DNA of 27,059 bases from Stentor coeruleus (lineage: Eukaryota; Ciliophora; Heterotrichea; Heterotrichida; Stentoridae): assembly GCA_001970955.1 (NCBI GenBank), contig MPUH01000986.1, positions 1 through 27,059 of the forward strand, written 5' to 3'. A program made the translations under genes and the position numbers. The notes beneath the pieces are model-generated. The model did not search any database. It was given only the letters and a program-made list of their open reading frames with translations, and was not told the origin of the DNA. The first letter of the stretch is position 1. The number at the start of each line of letters is the position of its first letter. Shown here one piece after another: positions 8,647 through 17,432 of the stretch.

Positions 8647-10398
8647 TTAAAAAGATAGGAAAGATGTGGCTTCAATAAGTTCCTCATTAGATTCAAGATC
8701 ATCAGACTCTTCATTAAGCTCATCATCTATTGTATCTTCACTATTATCATCAATATCTTCAGTACTTTCCTCAGTATTCTCTTCAGTTTCTTCATTTGCT
8801 ACTTCAACTGTATCATCAGTAGTCTCTTCTACAATATCATCAGTAGTCTCTTCTACTACATCACCAGTAGACTCTTCTTCTATATCATCAGTAGTTTCTT
8901 CTGCTACATCACCAGTAGACTCTTCTTCTATATCATCAGTAGTTTCTTCTACTATATCACCAGTAGACTCTTCTACAATATCATCAGTTGTCTCTTCTGC
9001 TATATCGCCAGTAGACTCTTCTTCTATATCATCAGTAGTTTCTTCTACAATATCATCAGTATTCTCTTCTGCTGTATCATCAGTACTTTCTTCAATACCA
9101 TCCGTATCTTCACTTGTATCTTCAGTTTCTTCTTCATCCTCACTAAAATCAGTCTCATCATCTTCATATTCATCCAGCAACACATCCTCAAGTTCTTCAT
9201 CTTCATCATCATCAAACTCATTTTCATTATCATCTTCATCATCCTCCTCCTCAGATTCTTCTATTTCTTCAATATTTAAAACTGTTTGTATAGACACAAC
9301 ACTTTCTTCAATCGAATCCATACTTTCATCAAAATTTTCCTCCATATCATTAATTTGATCTAAAGTCTCATCAGCAGAAGTATCAACTTCAACAACAATT
9401 TCATCAGTATTTGATTCAATAACTGGAGTTATAGTATCAACAATAGTATCTTCAGTTGTTTGAGCAAGTGTTTCTTGGAATTCTTGCTCATCAGCAAGTT
9501 CTTGGGCAACAAGCTCTTCTACTTGAGCAGTAAGCCCTTCTAATGCATTTTCAATACTGGAATCAGATATTTCAAGTGTTAGACTGGTTTCAGCAGATTT
9601 TTCAATATCTTCTTTAGCTAATTCTAAATCTTGTATAAGTTCTTTTATGGACTCTGACTCTTCCTCCAGATCTTCAAGGTCTTCTATAAGCTCTTCAGTT
9701 TCATCATCACTAACATCACTCGATACTTCTGTCTCCTCAGCTTCTAGAGCTTCAGTAACTTCAGGGCATATATCCCTGCCTTCAGCTTCCGAGTGATAAT
9801 AAAAAGCATCATCACATGATCCAGAATCATCAGCAGTCCCTTCCAAGCAATAGTTTCCATTATCACACCATCCACAATTAGCATCACTTAAACATGTAGA
9901 ACAAGTTTCATATTCTGAACACCCATCATTAGGACACTCCCCATATGAATAATCTAAGCATTCCATATCCAAAGGTCCATCATCATCTCCTTTACTGCAG
10001 ATCATATTATCAACACACCATACACAATTATCATTAAGAACACATAATGAGCATGATGTTAATATCGAACATTCATCACTATTCTCAAGTAAATTTTCAA
10101 TATCCTCAATCATTTCATCTATATCTTCAAGCTCATTTTCCAACTGGGCAATATCAGCTTCAATAAGCGAAACCCCAACTTGTGTATTAATCTCAGTTAA
10201 AGCATCTAATTGACTTTCAATATCTTTTATAGTCTTATCTAAGTCTTCAGTAAACTCTGCAAAGCTCTGGCTAAACACTTCAAGCCCACTAGCTAAAGTA
10301 CCTAAAGATGAGCTTTCATCCTCTTGCAACAAGCCTAAAGGTCTATATTGCAAGCCTAGTGTCATTGTGCTGATAACGAATAGCAAGAGTTTTTTCAT
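8647..10398 (-). CDS. secreted acidic protein with two PSI domains
   Basis: A 583-aa protein. I start it at ATG 10398 because it opens a classic signal peptide (MKKLLLFVISTMTLGLQ); the frame extends upstream through an ATG at 10428, but that would bury the signal. After the signal comes a coiled-coil stretch to about residue 105. Two Cys-rich PSI (plexin-semaphorin-integrin) modules follow: about 109-155 (CSLCVLNDNCVWC) and about 160-202 (CSTCLSDANCGWC), each with the CxxC...NCxWC pattern. The remaining 380 residues are extremely acidic: helical Glu/Gln-rich sequence, a D/E-rich block around 375-440, and an eight-residue tandem repeat around 441-531. It ends in ordinary sequence with no TM helix or GPI signal, so it is probably secreted or stored in a vesicle. 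Strong acidity suggests cation binding, as in granule or matrix proteins; that is inference. Confidence 0.85.
   Translation of the reverse strand: MKKLLLFVISTMTLGLQYRPLGLLQEDESSSLGTLASGLEVFSQSFAEFTEDLDKTIKDIESQLDALTEINTQVGVSLIEADIAQLENELEDIDEMIEDIENLLENSDECSILTSCSLCVLNDNCVWCVDNMICSKGDDDGPLDMECLDYSYGECPNDGCSEYETCSTCLSDANCGWCDNGNYCLEGTADDSGSCDDAFYYHSEAEGRDICPEVTEALEAEETEVSSDVSDDETEELIEDLEDLEEESESIKELIQDLELAKEDIEKSAETSLTLEISDSSIENALEGLTAQVEELVAQELADEQEFQETLAQTTEDTIVDTITPVIESNTDEIVVEVDTSADETLDQINDMEENFDESMDSIEESVVSIQTVLNIEEIEESEEEDDEDDNENEFDDDEDEELEDVLLDEYEDDETDFSEDEEETEDTSEDTDGIEESTDDTAEENTDDIVEETTDDIEEESTGDIAEETTDDIVEESTGDIVEETTDDIEEESTGDVAEETTDDIEEESTGDVVEETTDDIVEETTDDTVEVANEETEENTEESTEDIDDNSEDTIDDELNEESDDLESNEELIEATSFLSF
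8805..9075 (-). repeat. 24-bp tandem repeat in the acidic protein
   Basis: About eleven copies of a 24-bp unit inside the coding sequence, giving the eight-residue repeat [D/G]-D-[I/V]-x-E-E-[S/T]-T. Neighbouring copies alternate between DDI and GD[I/V] types, so a 48-bp higher-order unit is visible. All copies keep frame. The array is likely to vary in length between strains. Confidence 0.85.
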
Positions 10399-10440
10399 AT
10401 AATAAATGGTAAAAACTTGACAGGGCATGCCCAAGTCTGA

Positions 10441-10796
10441 AAATCCTTGAAAGCTGATTCAAAACCATTTAATTCTTTGAATACAGAGTTGGAAGAAAGC
10501 TTACCTAAAAAAAAAAACTATGAACAGAAAATGAAGGAAAAAGCTGAAATCAAAGAAGTAAGGGTTATGAAAAATATTTAAAGATTAGAAGTCAGAAGAG
10601 AAAAAGAATAGAGAAACGTGAAACGTGAAACTAAGAAAAACTAAAGGAGAAAAGCCAGTTGAAATTTTTCATTATTCCAAGTAATCAAAAACACAAAGAA
10701 AATGAAAAAATAAATAAGAAACTTAGACAGAAAGTAACTTCTTTACCAAAAGATATGCTCTGCAAGCTTATGCATCAAAAAATCTTAAATAAATAA
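10441..10796 (+). pseudogene. Lys/Glu-rich decayed coding stretch
   Basis: Plus-strand protein-like sequence in two frames. From 10441 one frame reads KSLKADSKPFNSLNTELEES and on through KMKEKAEIKEVRVMKNI, then continues past TAA, TAG and TAA as RLEVRREKE, RNVKRETKKN, RRKAS. From 10635 a different frame reads EKLKEKSQLKFFIIPSNQKH and on to VTSLPKDMLCKLMHQKILNK before TAA TAA at 10794. No ATG-led frame covers it, and no 15-nt intron bridges the shift. It ends 8 bp before the CHCHD2-like ATG. A-rich DNA gives Lys-rich peptides by chance, so confidence is limited, but the C-terminal part is not low-complexity. Confidence 0.35.
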
Positions 10797-10804
10797 TAAT
10801 ATAT

Positions 10805-11065
10805 ATGTCGTTTGGTAGGCTTGCTTTACTTTTTGGAACAACTTTTGTTGGAGTCACATTAGGACATAGTATTATTAGAGGGGTATTGGGTACGGGAACT
10901 AATCCACAGCCAGTTGAATATAGCCAACAATCAGCAGCTCCTGCACCTTGTCAAATGGAAGCTCAGCAACTTGGACAGTGTATAAATCTTGCAGATAAAG
11001 ATATTTCTAAATGCCAGATTTATATGGACATGCTCTCTGAGTGCCAAAGAAAATTTAACCTTTAG
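10805..11065 (+). CDS. CHCHD2: CHCHD2/MIX17-like twin CX9C mitochondrial protein
   Basis: An 86-aa protein. Residues 1-30 form a small hydrophobic, Gly-rich segment (GTTFVGVTLGHSIIRGVLG) like the VAVGSAVGHTLGHAI region of CHCHD2/CHCHD10. A Pro/Gln linker follows, then a CHCH fold with the twin CX9C motif: C49-x9-C59 and C70-x9-C80. The family is imported into the mitochondrial intermembrane space and oxidised by Mia40; members support respiratory-chain and cristae function. It lacks the longer Arg/Pro-rich N-terminus of the human proteins. The ATG at 10805 is the first in frame after stops, 406 bp from the divergently transcribed PSI gene. Confidence 0.88.
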   Translation: MSFGRLALLFGTTFVGVTLGHSIIRGVLGTGTNPQPVEYSQQSAAPAPCQMEAQQLGQCINLADKDISKCQIYMDMLSECQRKFNL

Positions 11066-11411
11066 ATTAGATTTTTATTTTGTGAGGATTATGTTTTTGA
11101 TGCGAATGGTGATTTAAGATGGAAAATTAGATGCTTTTTTTACGTATAGAAATCTTTAGGATAGTTTTTGAATATTAAGGTTTAGAGGGATTTAAAAATT
11201 GGATAATATAATTTTTAGGGTTTATTTGTAGTTGTAAGAATATTAAGTAATAGAGAGATTTTAAGAATTACTGTTTATAGCCTGGGATGATGCATTTATA
11301 GCATAATTACTTTTATTATGATTCAAAAATAAAAAAACTACCTTATATACCCTCTAAATAACAGCAACCAAAAAGTTCTATTGCTATATAATTAAAGTAT
11401 TAATTTCATAT
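11066..11411. other. convergent 3' spacer
   Basis: Between the CHCHD2-like gene (+) and a small minus-strand gene. AT-rich, with no open frame or repeat that I can support; probably both 3' UTRs. Confidence 0.45.
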
Positions 11412-11747
11412 TTACAAGTTGTTGAGTCGAAGTCTTTCTTTTATAACAATTTTCCTGTTTTTAGTTCTAGTTTTAGCTCTTTCCCTTGTCTGCATATATT
11501 CACAATTAAAACTCAACGAAACTTTTCTTTTAGCTTGCTGAAGACTTACTATCGGCTTAAGGGCACTTCTTTTCAAACCAAATCCAGGGACAATATTCGA
11601 AAATTGCCCAACTTGCTTTAGTACTTCAGGTATTTTTCCAGGTGACATTGATCTTAAATACTGTTTCCTAAGTGATAACACTTGTAAGGGGCTTGCTGAA
11701 AATATTCTTTTAGAGTTTCCTTCAATATAAGTATCATATGAGGCCAT
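11412..11747 (-). CDS. small basic protein, hypothetical
   Basis: A 111-aa frame from ATG 11747 (MASYDTYIEGNSKRIFSASP) to TAA. The frame is open six codons upstream to a TTG, which I do not use. It has mixed composition, and a very basic C-terminus (TRERAKTRTKNRKIVIKERL) that could bind nucleic acid or microtubules. There is no signal, TM helix or recognised domain. Non-repetitive composition and balanced residues support a real gene despite its size; I cannot name a family. Confidence 0.6.
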   Translation of the reverse strand: MASYDTYIEGNSKRIFSASPLQVLSLRKQYLRSMSPGKIPEVLKQVGQFSNIVPGFGLKRSALKPIVSLQQAKRKVSLSFNCEYMQTRERAKTRTKNRKIVIKERLRLNNL

Positions 11748-12479
11748 AATTTTTATGTATATCAAAAAAACATATAAAGACTTTATTAAAATGTACGAAA
11801 ATAAGCTGATTTTATATATATTAAGATAAAAGAAAATGCATGTGCTTAATTATGTAAATAAAGATTTGCATATAAACAAATTTGTAAAAATTACAAGAAA
11901 TGAACTTAGAAATTTTTGGGTTTTTATAATGAAGATTATAAAGGATATATATGGAGAGTATATATAATATATTATATACCTATTATTTTATAAAATCTTT
12001 AGGATGAATGGACAGGGCTAAAGGGTTTTTATATTAGAGAAATGCTTATTATGAAAGAGATAATATGCCAATTATAAGCAAAAAAGTATTAGATGTTGGG
12101 ATAAGGAGAATTATTGATTTTTATGGTGAGTTGGATGAATCTTTGGAGGGAGGTTGCAATAGAGGTTTAAGATTATTTGTGTTGAGAAAATTGATGATTG
12201 AGGTATTGATTTTAGTATTAGTTTCAAGCTTTATGATTTAGCATAAAGATATGATTTCAAGGGTCGTTTTGTATATAATAAATATATTTTACTTAAAAAC
12301 AAATATAAACTCATATTAAATTCTGTATTTTTTCCATATCAAACTATAATTTCAACATGCAAAATGCTATTACTAGCCTTCTCTATAATATATTAAAAAC
12401 TTCCTCCAGCAACTCAAAAGTTTCTATAAAACTGCCAATTTAATTCTATAACTGAATTCCCTGCACATAAACTTATATT
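11748..12479. other. spacer, nothing recognised
   Basis: AT-rich sequence between the small basic gene and the DHHC remnant. It includes a purely AT, nearly palindromic run near 11958-11980. No gene, repeat family or RNA gene is evident on either strand. Confidence 0.45.
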
Positions 12480-13316
12480 TTAAACTTCTAATTTACCTAT
12501 CTGTAATTTCTGTAGCCTCACTTTCATTATCGATTTTTTTACATTTGACACTACATTCTTATTTTCTATCGAAAACGAGTCTTCACTAGGAGTTTTTAAT
12601 CCTTCCCCTATCTTTCTCTTGATTACCTTGGTTTTCTCTTCTCTTAATAATAAAATCAAAGGTACTCATTCCTTTGCACTTAATAAATAAATGAAAACTT
12701 ATCAAATATGTATTCCCAGCAAGTACGATGATATTAATAGTAAATGCCAATACAGTAAAAGCTATATAAATCTCATGATTGGCTGCACGATCAGCATAGT
12801 TTGACCTATTATTATGAAAAAAAAATTAAGACTATAGCAAATATTATCAAAAATTGTGTGTTTGCTTCAAGACACCATAAAAGGCTTATAAAAAATTTAT
12901 AATTTTGCACACCAAATGCAATTATTCAACCATTTGCAGTGGTGATCGAATTGATCTATACATTTTAATATAAGAGTTTATAAAAATATATGCTTTATAT
13001 ATTATTTAATCGTTTATTGCATATGCCACAATGCTTGCTAAGGTTGCCTACAGTAGAGTTCAAATTATACATATGCTTTGACCTATTCCACATTCAAGAA
13101 ACTCATTATCTTTTTTTGTGATTTTTAGGAATTTATCTAATGGGTTTATCGCTATGGAGATTATAGCTAATGCTACAACAAAAATTTTATGAGGTAAAAT
13201 AGGATACCGTAGGCAATCTGAATAGATTTTACTAAACTTGGAAGTGATAAATAGGCATGTAGATAATTGAACTCATTATTGGGTACGGGATTTTTAGGAT
13301 TGATAAACTCATGCAT
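12480..13316 (-). pseudogene. DHHC palmitoyltransferase pseudogene
   Basis: The minus strand begins at ATG 13316 (MHEFINPKNPVPNNEFNYLH), then shifts frame to a membrane helix (KIFVVALAIISIAINPLDKF). Next comes a second helix broken by TGA and TAG, then the catalytic block FDHHCKWLNNC at 12950-12918. A one-base shift follows, then GVQNYKFFISLLW and a third helix, a shift in a run of nine T, NYADRAANHEIYIAFTVLAF and LISFHLFIKCKG with STFDFIIKRRE. A last shift gives a tail ending about 12480. The order DHHC, NNCIG-xx-NY-x-F, helix, helix and a T-x-[DE]-x-I near the end is that of DHHC S-acyltransferases. About four shifts, two nonsense codons and loss of most of the Cys-rich domain before DHHC show it is dead. 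Confidence 0.8.
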
Positions 13317-13836
13317 GCTTTTTTGGGTATTAGATTAGTTTTGGGTTTTTATTATGGCCTTATATGAGGGTAAATAAATGGATTTTAGGGTTTTTTATAT
13401 TAGATACTGATTAGAAAGTTAAATAGATTTATTATCCAACTACCGATTTGGTAACTGTTTAGGGAGTTTGAATCTTGTGCTTCTTATTGACTTCCTCATT
13501 TTTTGGATTATATTGTCATTTGTTTGTATTGATTAAAAAAATTAACTTTAAATATTGAATAAGTAAGTATTTTTGATGATTGTATAAAATTCTTATAGCC
13601 TTTTTTAATTAAATATATAATAAAAAATCTCAACACAACAATCTTTACCAACTCAACAACAAATAATATCTTTTAAATACATCTAAAATCATAAAATAAT
13701 ACAATTTTTTTTCTTTCAAATCGCCAAATCCAATGCTAAACTAATTAATTATCTTCAAATCCTTAATATACTTACTCAAAATTTTATCATGCCTATATTT
13801 CTAAATCGAACAACTCATATTTAATTTGCTGATAAT
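13317..13836. other. spacer, nothing recognised
   Basis: AT-rich region between the V-ATPase B gene's 3' end and the DHHC remnant. It should contain the V-ATPase B 3' UTR. No gene or structure seen. Confidence 0.5.
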
Positions 13837-15354
13837 TTAATTCCCTTTAACTCTTTCCTTAAGGTTTTCTTGTTCCTTTCTCGCTCTTTCTAGTTGATTT
13901 TCCCTATTATAAAATGCTTTAACATCCTCAGTATTGATTTTCTTCAGTTTATCCAATGGGAAGATTCTCAGCAAACTCCAAGCTAAATCCAAACTTTCCT
14001 CGATACTCCTATTCTCATTCAACGCCTGTGTCAAAAACTTGCCTTCAAATTTCTCTAAGAATTCCAAATACAAAAAGTCATCAGCTGTCAGAGCTTCTTC
14101 ACCAACCACAGCTTTCATAGCTTGTGTATCTTTACCAATAGCATAATTAGCATAAAGCTGATCAGAAACTAATGGATGGTCAATTCTAGTCATCCCTTTT
14201 CCAATAGCACTTTTCATTAAACGTGATAGACTAGGTAAAACATTAATAGGTGGGTATACTTGTCTATTATGCAAACTACGATCAATAAAAATCTGACCTT
14301 CTGTAATATACCCTGTTAAATCAGGAATAGGATGGGTGATATCATCATTAGGCATGGTTAATATAGGTAACTGAGTAATTGAACCATTTTTACCACTGAC
14401 ACGTCCAGCACGCTCATATATAGTGCTAAGATCAGTATACATATACCCTGGATAGCCTCTTCGACCAGGGACTTCTTCACGAGCAGCTGAGATTTCTCTA
14501 AGGGCATCAGCATATGCTGACATATCAGTCATGATAACTAAGACATGCAATTCACGTTCATATGCTAAGTATTCAGCTGTAGTCAAAGCTAGCCTTGGGG
14601 TGATAATTCTTTCTATTGTAGGGTCATCTGCATGATTCATAAAAAGGGCAACACGGTCCATAGCACCATTTTCTTCAAAGTCTGTTCTGAAAAAGCGTGC
14701 AGTCTCAGCGTTAACACCCATTGCGGCAAAAACCAAACAGAAATTCTCTTCAGAATGGTCCATAACACCTTTGCCTTTAACAAGCTGGGCCTGACGGCAG
14801 ATTTGAGCACCAATTTCATTGTGGCATAAACCAGCCGCAGAGAATAGGGGGATTTTTTGTCCTCTAGCAATTGAGTTCATGACATCAATAGCACTAATAC
14901 CTGTTTGAATCATTTCTTTAGGATAAACTCTCATATAAGGGTTTATTGGCTGCCCTTGAATATTTATCATCTCTTCAGCTAAAACTTGAGGACCTTTATC
15001 TATTGGCCTGCCTGAGCCGTTAAAAGTCCTACCGAGCATTTCTTCGCTTATAGGCATGTGCATGGTATCACCAGTAAATTCACAGCGGGTTCTTAAAGAG
15101 TCAATACCTGAAGTTCCTTCGAAAATCTGTACAACTGCGCGTTTACCTGAGATTTCCAGCACCTGTCCTCGACGCATTGTCCCATCCCCTAAGTGAACAT
15201 TGACGATTTCTGCATATTTTGGGAATTTAACATTCTCAAGAATTACCAATGGACCTTCTACACCAATAACTGTTCTATAGTCTATTATAGGGTCGACCAT
15301 ATAATCTCGAGATGCAGCTAGGGCATTGATTCTTGCGGCACGGACGTCAGCCAT
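13837..15354 (-). CDS. ATP6V1B: V-type proton ATPase subunit B
   Basis: A 505-aa, full-length, uninterrupted V1 subunit B. It is the non-catalytic nucleotide-binding subunit that alternates with subunit A in the V1 hexamer and helps couple ATP hydrolysis to proton pumping into vacuoles, endosomes and lysosomes. The N-terminal beta-barrel is seen in [20 protein letters not shown]. The degenerate, non-Walker P-loop region reads [17 protein letters not shown] (catalytic A subunits have GxxGxGKT instead). Other hallmarks are [55 protein letters not shown] and the alpha/beta signature [10 protein letters not shown]. The ATG at 15354 fits the family start. Length and spacing match animal B subunits with no five-residue insertions, so no hidden intron is likely. 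Very highly conserved, hence near-certain. Confidence 0.99.
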   Translation of the reverse strand: MADVRAARINALAASRDYMVDPIIDYRTVIGVEGPLVILENVKFPKYAEIVNVHLGDGTMRRGQVLEISGKRAVVQIFEGTSGIDSLRTRCEFTGDTMHMPISEEMLGRTFNGSGRPIDKGPQVLAEEMINIQGQPINPYMRVYPKEMIQTGISAIDVMNSIARGQKIPLFSAAGLCHNEIGAQICRQAQLVKGKGVMDHSEENFCLVFAAMGVNAETARFFRTDFEENGAMDRVALFMNHADDPTIERIITPRLALTTAEYLAYERELHVLVIMTDMSAYADALREISAAREEVPGRRGYPGYMYTDLSTIYERAGRVSGKNGSITQLPILTMPNDDITHPIPDLTGYITEGQIFIDRSLHNRQVYPPINVLPSLSRLMKSAIGKGMTRIDHPLVSDQLYANYAIGKDTQAMKAVVGEEALTADDFLYLEFLEKFEGKFLTQALNENRSIEESLDLAWSLLRIFPLDKLKKINTEDVKAFYNRENQLERARKEQENLKERVKGN

Positions 15355-15600
15355 TAATTTATATTTGCTTAACTATTTAGGATGACTTTTCAAGACTTGA
15401 GTTGAAAATTTAGATGTAAAATGTGTTAGGATTGTTTGGAATGAGCTTTGAGTTTTATATAATGTGAGTATTTTGTGTAGGAAATTTTAGGCTTTTGAGG
15501 GTTGTGAGGGAATTTAATATGGTATATTATTTATGGAAAGGCATACTTTTGAGTCAAAGTATATAATTTATGAGAAGGTTTGAAGGAAAAGGACAAGCTT

Positions 15601-15700
15601 ATGATAATATAATAAAAATTTGGGTTTTGGATTGACAAGATAAGGACATGATAATATAATAAAAATTTGGGTTTTGGATTGACAAGATAAGGACATGATA
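15601..15700. repeat. 47-bp tandem direct repeat, about 2.1 copies
   Basis: The unit starting ATGATAATATAATAAAAATT occurs at 15601-15647 and again identically at 15648-15694, with the first six bases of a third copy at 15695-15700. It is non-coding, about 250 bp upstream of the V-ATPase B start. There is no N between copies, so unlike the repeats at 116-256 and 21763-22000 it is not obviously an assembly join. Confidence 0.85.
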
Positions 15701-16086
15701 GATTATTGAAGAATGAGATAAGTATTTGATTGGTGTAGGAGTTAATTGATTTTTATGTGATTATATTTTTTTTGAGATTTTGATATTGGGATATAAAGAA
15801 AGATAGTCATATTTTTTTGGTTAATGAATAGCTATTAATACATGAAGCTATAAATATTGATTTGCAAGAAATATGTGAACAAACCCAATATCCCAACCCT
15901 CAAATCATCCGAACAATATTAATAAATTATCCTTCTTAACAGCATGTCCCCTTGCACCCCTCAAAACCCTCTTCATCTTCACTTTCATCCTCTATCACCA
16001 AAGGTATGCAAAATCTTATTCTAAATAATTTAAAATATCAAAAACTATATCTTACTTAGTTAGAATTGCCATAAACATAACTAAAT

Positions 16087-16108
16087 CGCCTCTATTGTTT
16101 TTGAGGCG
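16087..16108. repeat. GC-rich stem-loop
   Basis: CGCCTC at 16087-16092 pairs perfectly with GAGGCG at 16103-16108 around a T-rich 10-nt loop. A six-base, mostly G-C stem stands out in this AT-rich spacer. It lies just beyond the 3' end of the CFAP20 remnant. Its role is unknown; it is not the canonical histone-type 3' stem-loop. Confidence 0.45.
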
Positions 16109-16169
16109 GAAAAGATAGCTTAAAACCCTTATTTATATTTCTCAAAAGCCTTCAATTTCCCTTGAAATC

Positions 16170-16715
16170 TCATCTACCCCAGCTTAAACTCAGGGGTATT
16201 TCTTTTCTTGAATACAGCCTATCATGGAAGTAAATCCTTCTCAGTCTACAATTAGCATGTAGCTGTACCCTAAGTATTTCAATATAGTTAGTCCCATAAA
16301 CTCTTCCAGTGAAATCAGATAAATTATACTGAATTTGATTCCAGCCTTTATCAAGTCTTAAAGTCAATTTGCATATAAAAGGCTTAATCTTTGTCGTAAT
16401 TTTCATAATTTGAAAATCTAAATATTCTCATCATCAAGTATTGCACTTCGGATGTAATATATTTCTTTAGATTCTTTATAATCATGATAATAAAAGGATG
16501 CTCTATACCTAAAGTTTGATTTAGATCAGCTGGACATGTGATAAAAGTGGTTGAAACATTTGCACCATGATTTCAAGAACTAAACTTTGGATTTCAGTAT
16601 CTAAAATATGTTTTATATACCCATTACGCACGCTTTTGTTCCAGATTTGTAAGGGTTTGGCCCTGATGCTGTAAAAGATGGATAAGAAACCAGATTGGAT
16701 AATGCTCTTAAACAT
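16170..16715 (-). pseudogene. CFAP20: CFAP20 (BUG22/GTL3) pseudogene
   Basis: The minus strand opens with ATG 16715 and an almost perfect CFAP20 N-terminus (QSGFLSI...YSI, KPLQIW, VRNGYIK, QSLVLEI). The frame then breaks near 16567 but resumes in another as [20 protein letters not shown] and MIIKNLKKY. Further breaks lie near 16440, 16421 and 16400. The next frame carries [36 protein letters not shown] and DRLYS. A fifth shift near 16193 would restore the PEFKLG tail and a TAG at 16176-16174. No 15-nt intron explains any break. CFAP20 is an otherwise highly conserved, usually intact inner-junction protein of axonemal doublets and is needed for cilia, so an intact copy should exist elsewhere. 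The protein similarity is unambiguous; the alternative is local sequencing error. Confidence 0.9.
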
Positions 16716-17432
16716 ATTTAATATAGATGTAGTATAAAAGGGAATTTTAGTTGAAAAGAATTAAATGTATTTTGATTTGCTAGAGGTTTAAGATTAGGAT
16801 CTGGTGGAATTAGGGATTGAAAGGGTTAGAAGAAGCAGATTAAATGATTTTGGAGTTAATTTGAGGAGTTTGTGGTGAATGATTTTCATAGGAGGTTTTG
16901 GAATTTTATAAGTTGCAGATTGTACTATGAAGACTTCAACTGTTTTTGAGTGTTGTCTGGATTTATATGCATTTTATGTCATATACATGAATTTTTATTA
17001 AAATGCTAGCTTTTCATATGAAAAAACGAGAGTTGGTAATTGTATAATGAATTTTTCATATCTACTGAATCATACAACCTCATTTTTATTGTGAGAAAAC
17101 TCAATTCAGGCATTCTCTAATTTATTTAAATCCTTCACTCCAATCCTAAGATATTTACATCCAAATAAATTCAACTTAAGATTTCAGAAAAAATGCTCAA
17201 AATCCACCCTAATTCCAAAATCTTATTTTCAAAAGCAAATCCTACTGAATCAAAAACCTAATATTATCTTTAAAAATTATATATCTCATCATATAAAAAT
17301 TCATATCCATGTCTATATCATCTCAATATATATATAATTCATGCTCAAAACTCTTCAATTCTTAATCCTCTTAAAGGATCATATCATATCCTGTCAAAAA
17401 TCCTTCTAATTATTATCCGAATATTTTTTTAC
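16716..17432. other. spacer, nothing recognised
   Basis: Between the H2A.Z 3' end and the CFAP20 remnant's start. AT-rich with stops in all frames. No gene, RNA gene or repeat seen; no histone-type 3' stem-loop is apparent after the H2A.Z stop. Confidence 0.5.

Larger units (their letters stand above)
15355..16169. other. spacer with a tandem repeat and a hairpin
   Basis: Upstream of the V-ATPase B gene and downstream of the CFAP20 remnant, both on the minus strand. It holds the 47-bp tandem repeat (15601-15700) and the GC-rich hairpin at 16087-16108. A plus-strand ATG at 15944 opens only about 28 codons (MSPCTPQNPLHLHFHPLSPK...) with no supporting downstream exon. Otherwise nothing. Confidence 0.45.

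Noticed and set aside
8457..8726. Minus-strand 89-codon frame with a hydrophobic end overlapping the PSI gene
   Set aside because: Starts inside the acidic gene in another frame; no intron with GT...AG of 15 nt joins it to the upstream protein, and its first part is just the shifted reading of the repeat gene's end.
8666..9358. 230-codon plus-strand Ser-rich frame
   Set aside because: Antisense reading of the acidic repeat (GAA/GAT codons read as TTC/TCA/TCT). No independent support.
10398..10428. Upstream ATG (10428) as start of the PSI gene
   Set aside because: Would place ten polar residues before a perfect signal peptide; the ATG at 10398 is the natural start.
11958..11980. AT palindrome
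   Set aside because: Only A and T; expected by chance in such AT-rich spacer.
15944..16030. ATG-led short plus-strand frame, Pro/His-rich
   Set aside because: About 28 codons, no 15-nt intron leading to another exon, no homology recognised.
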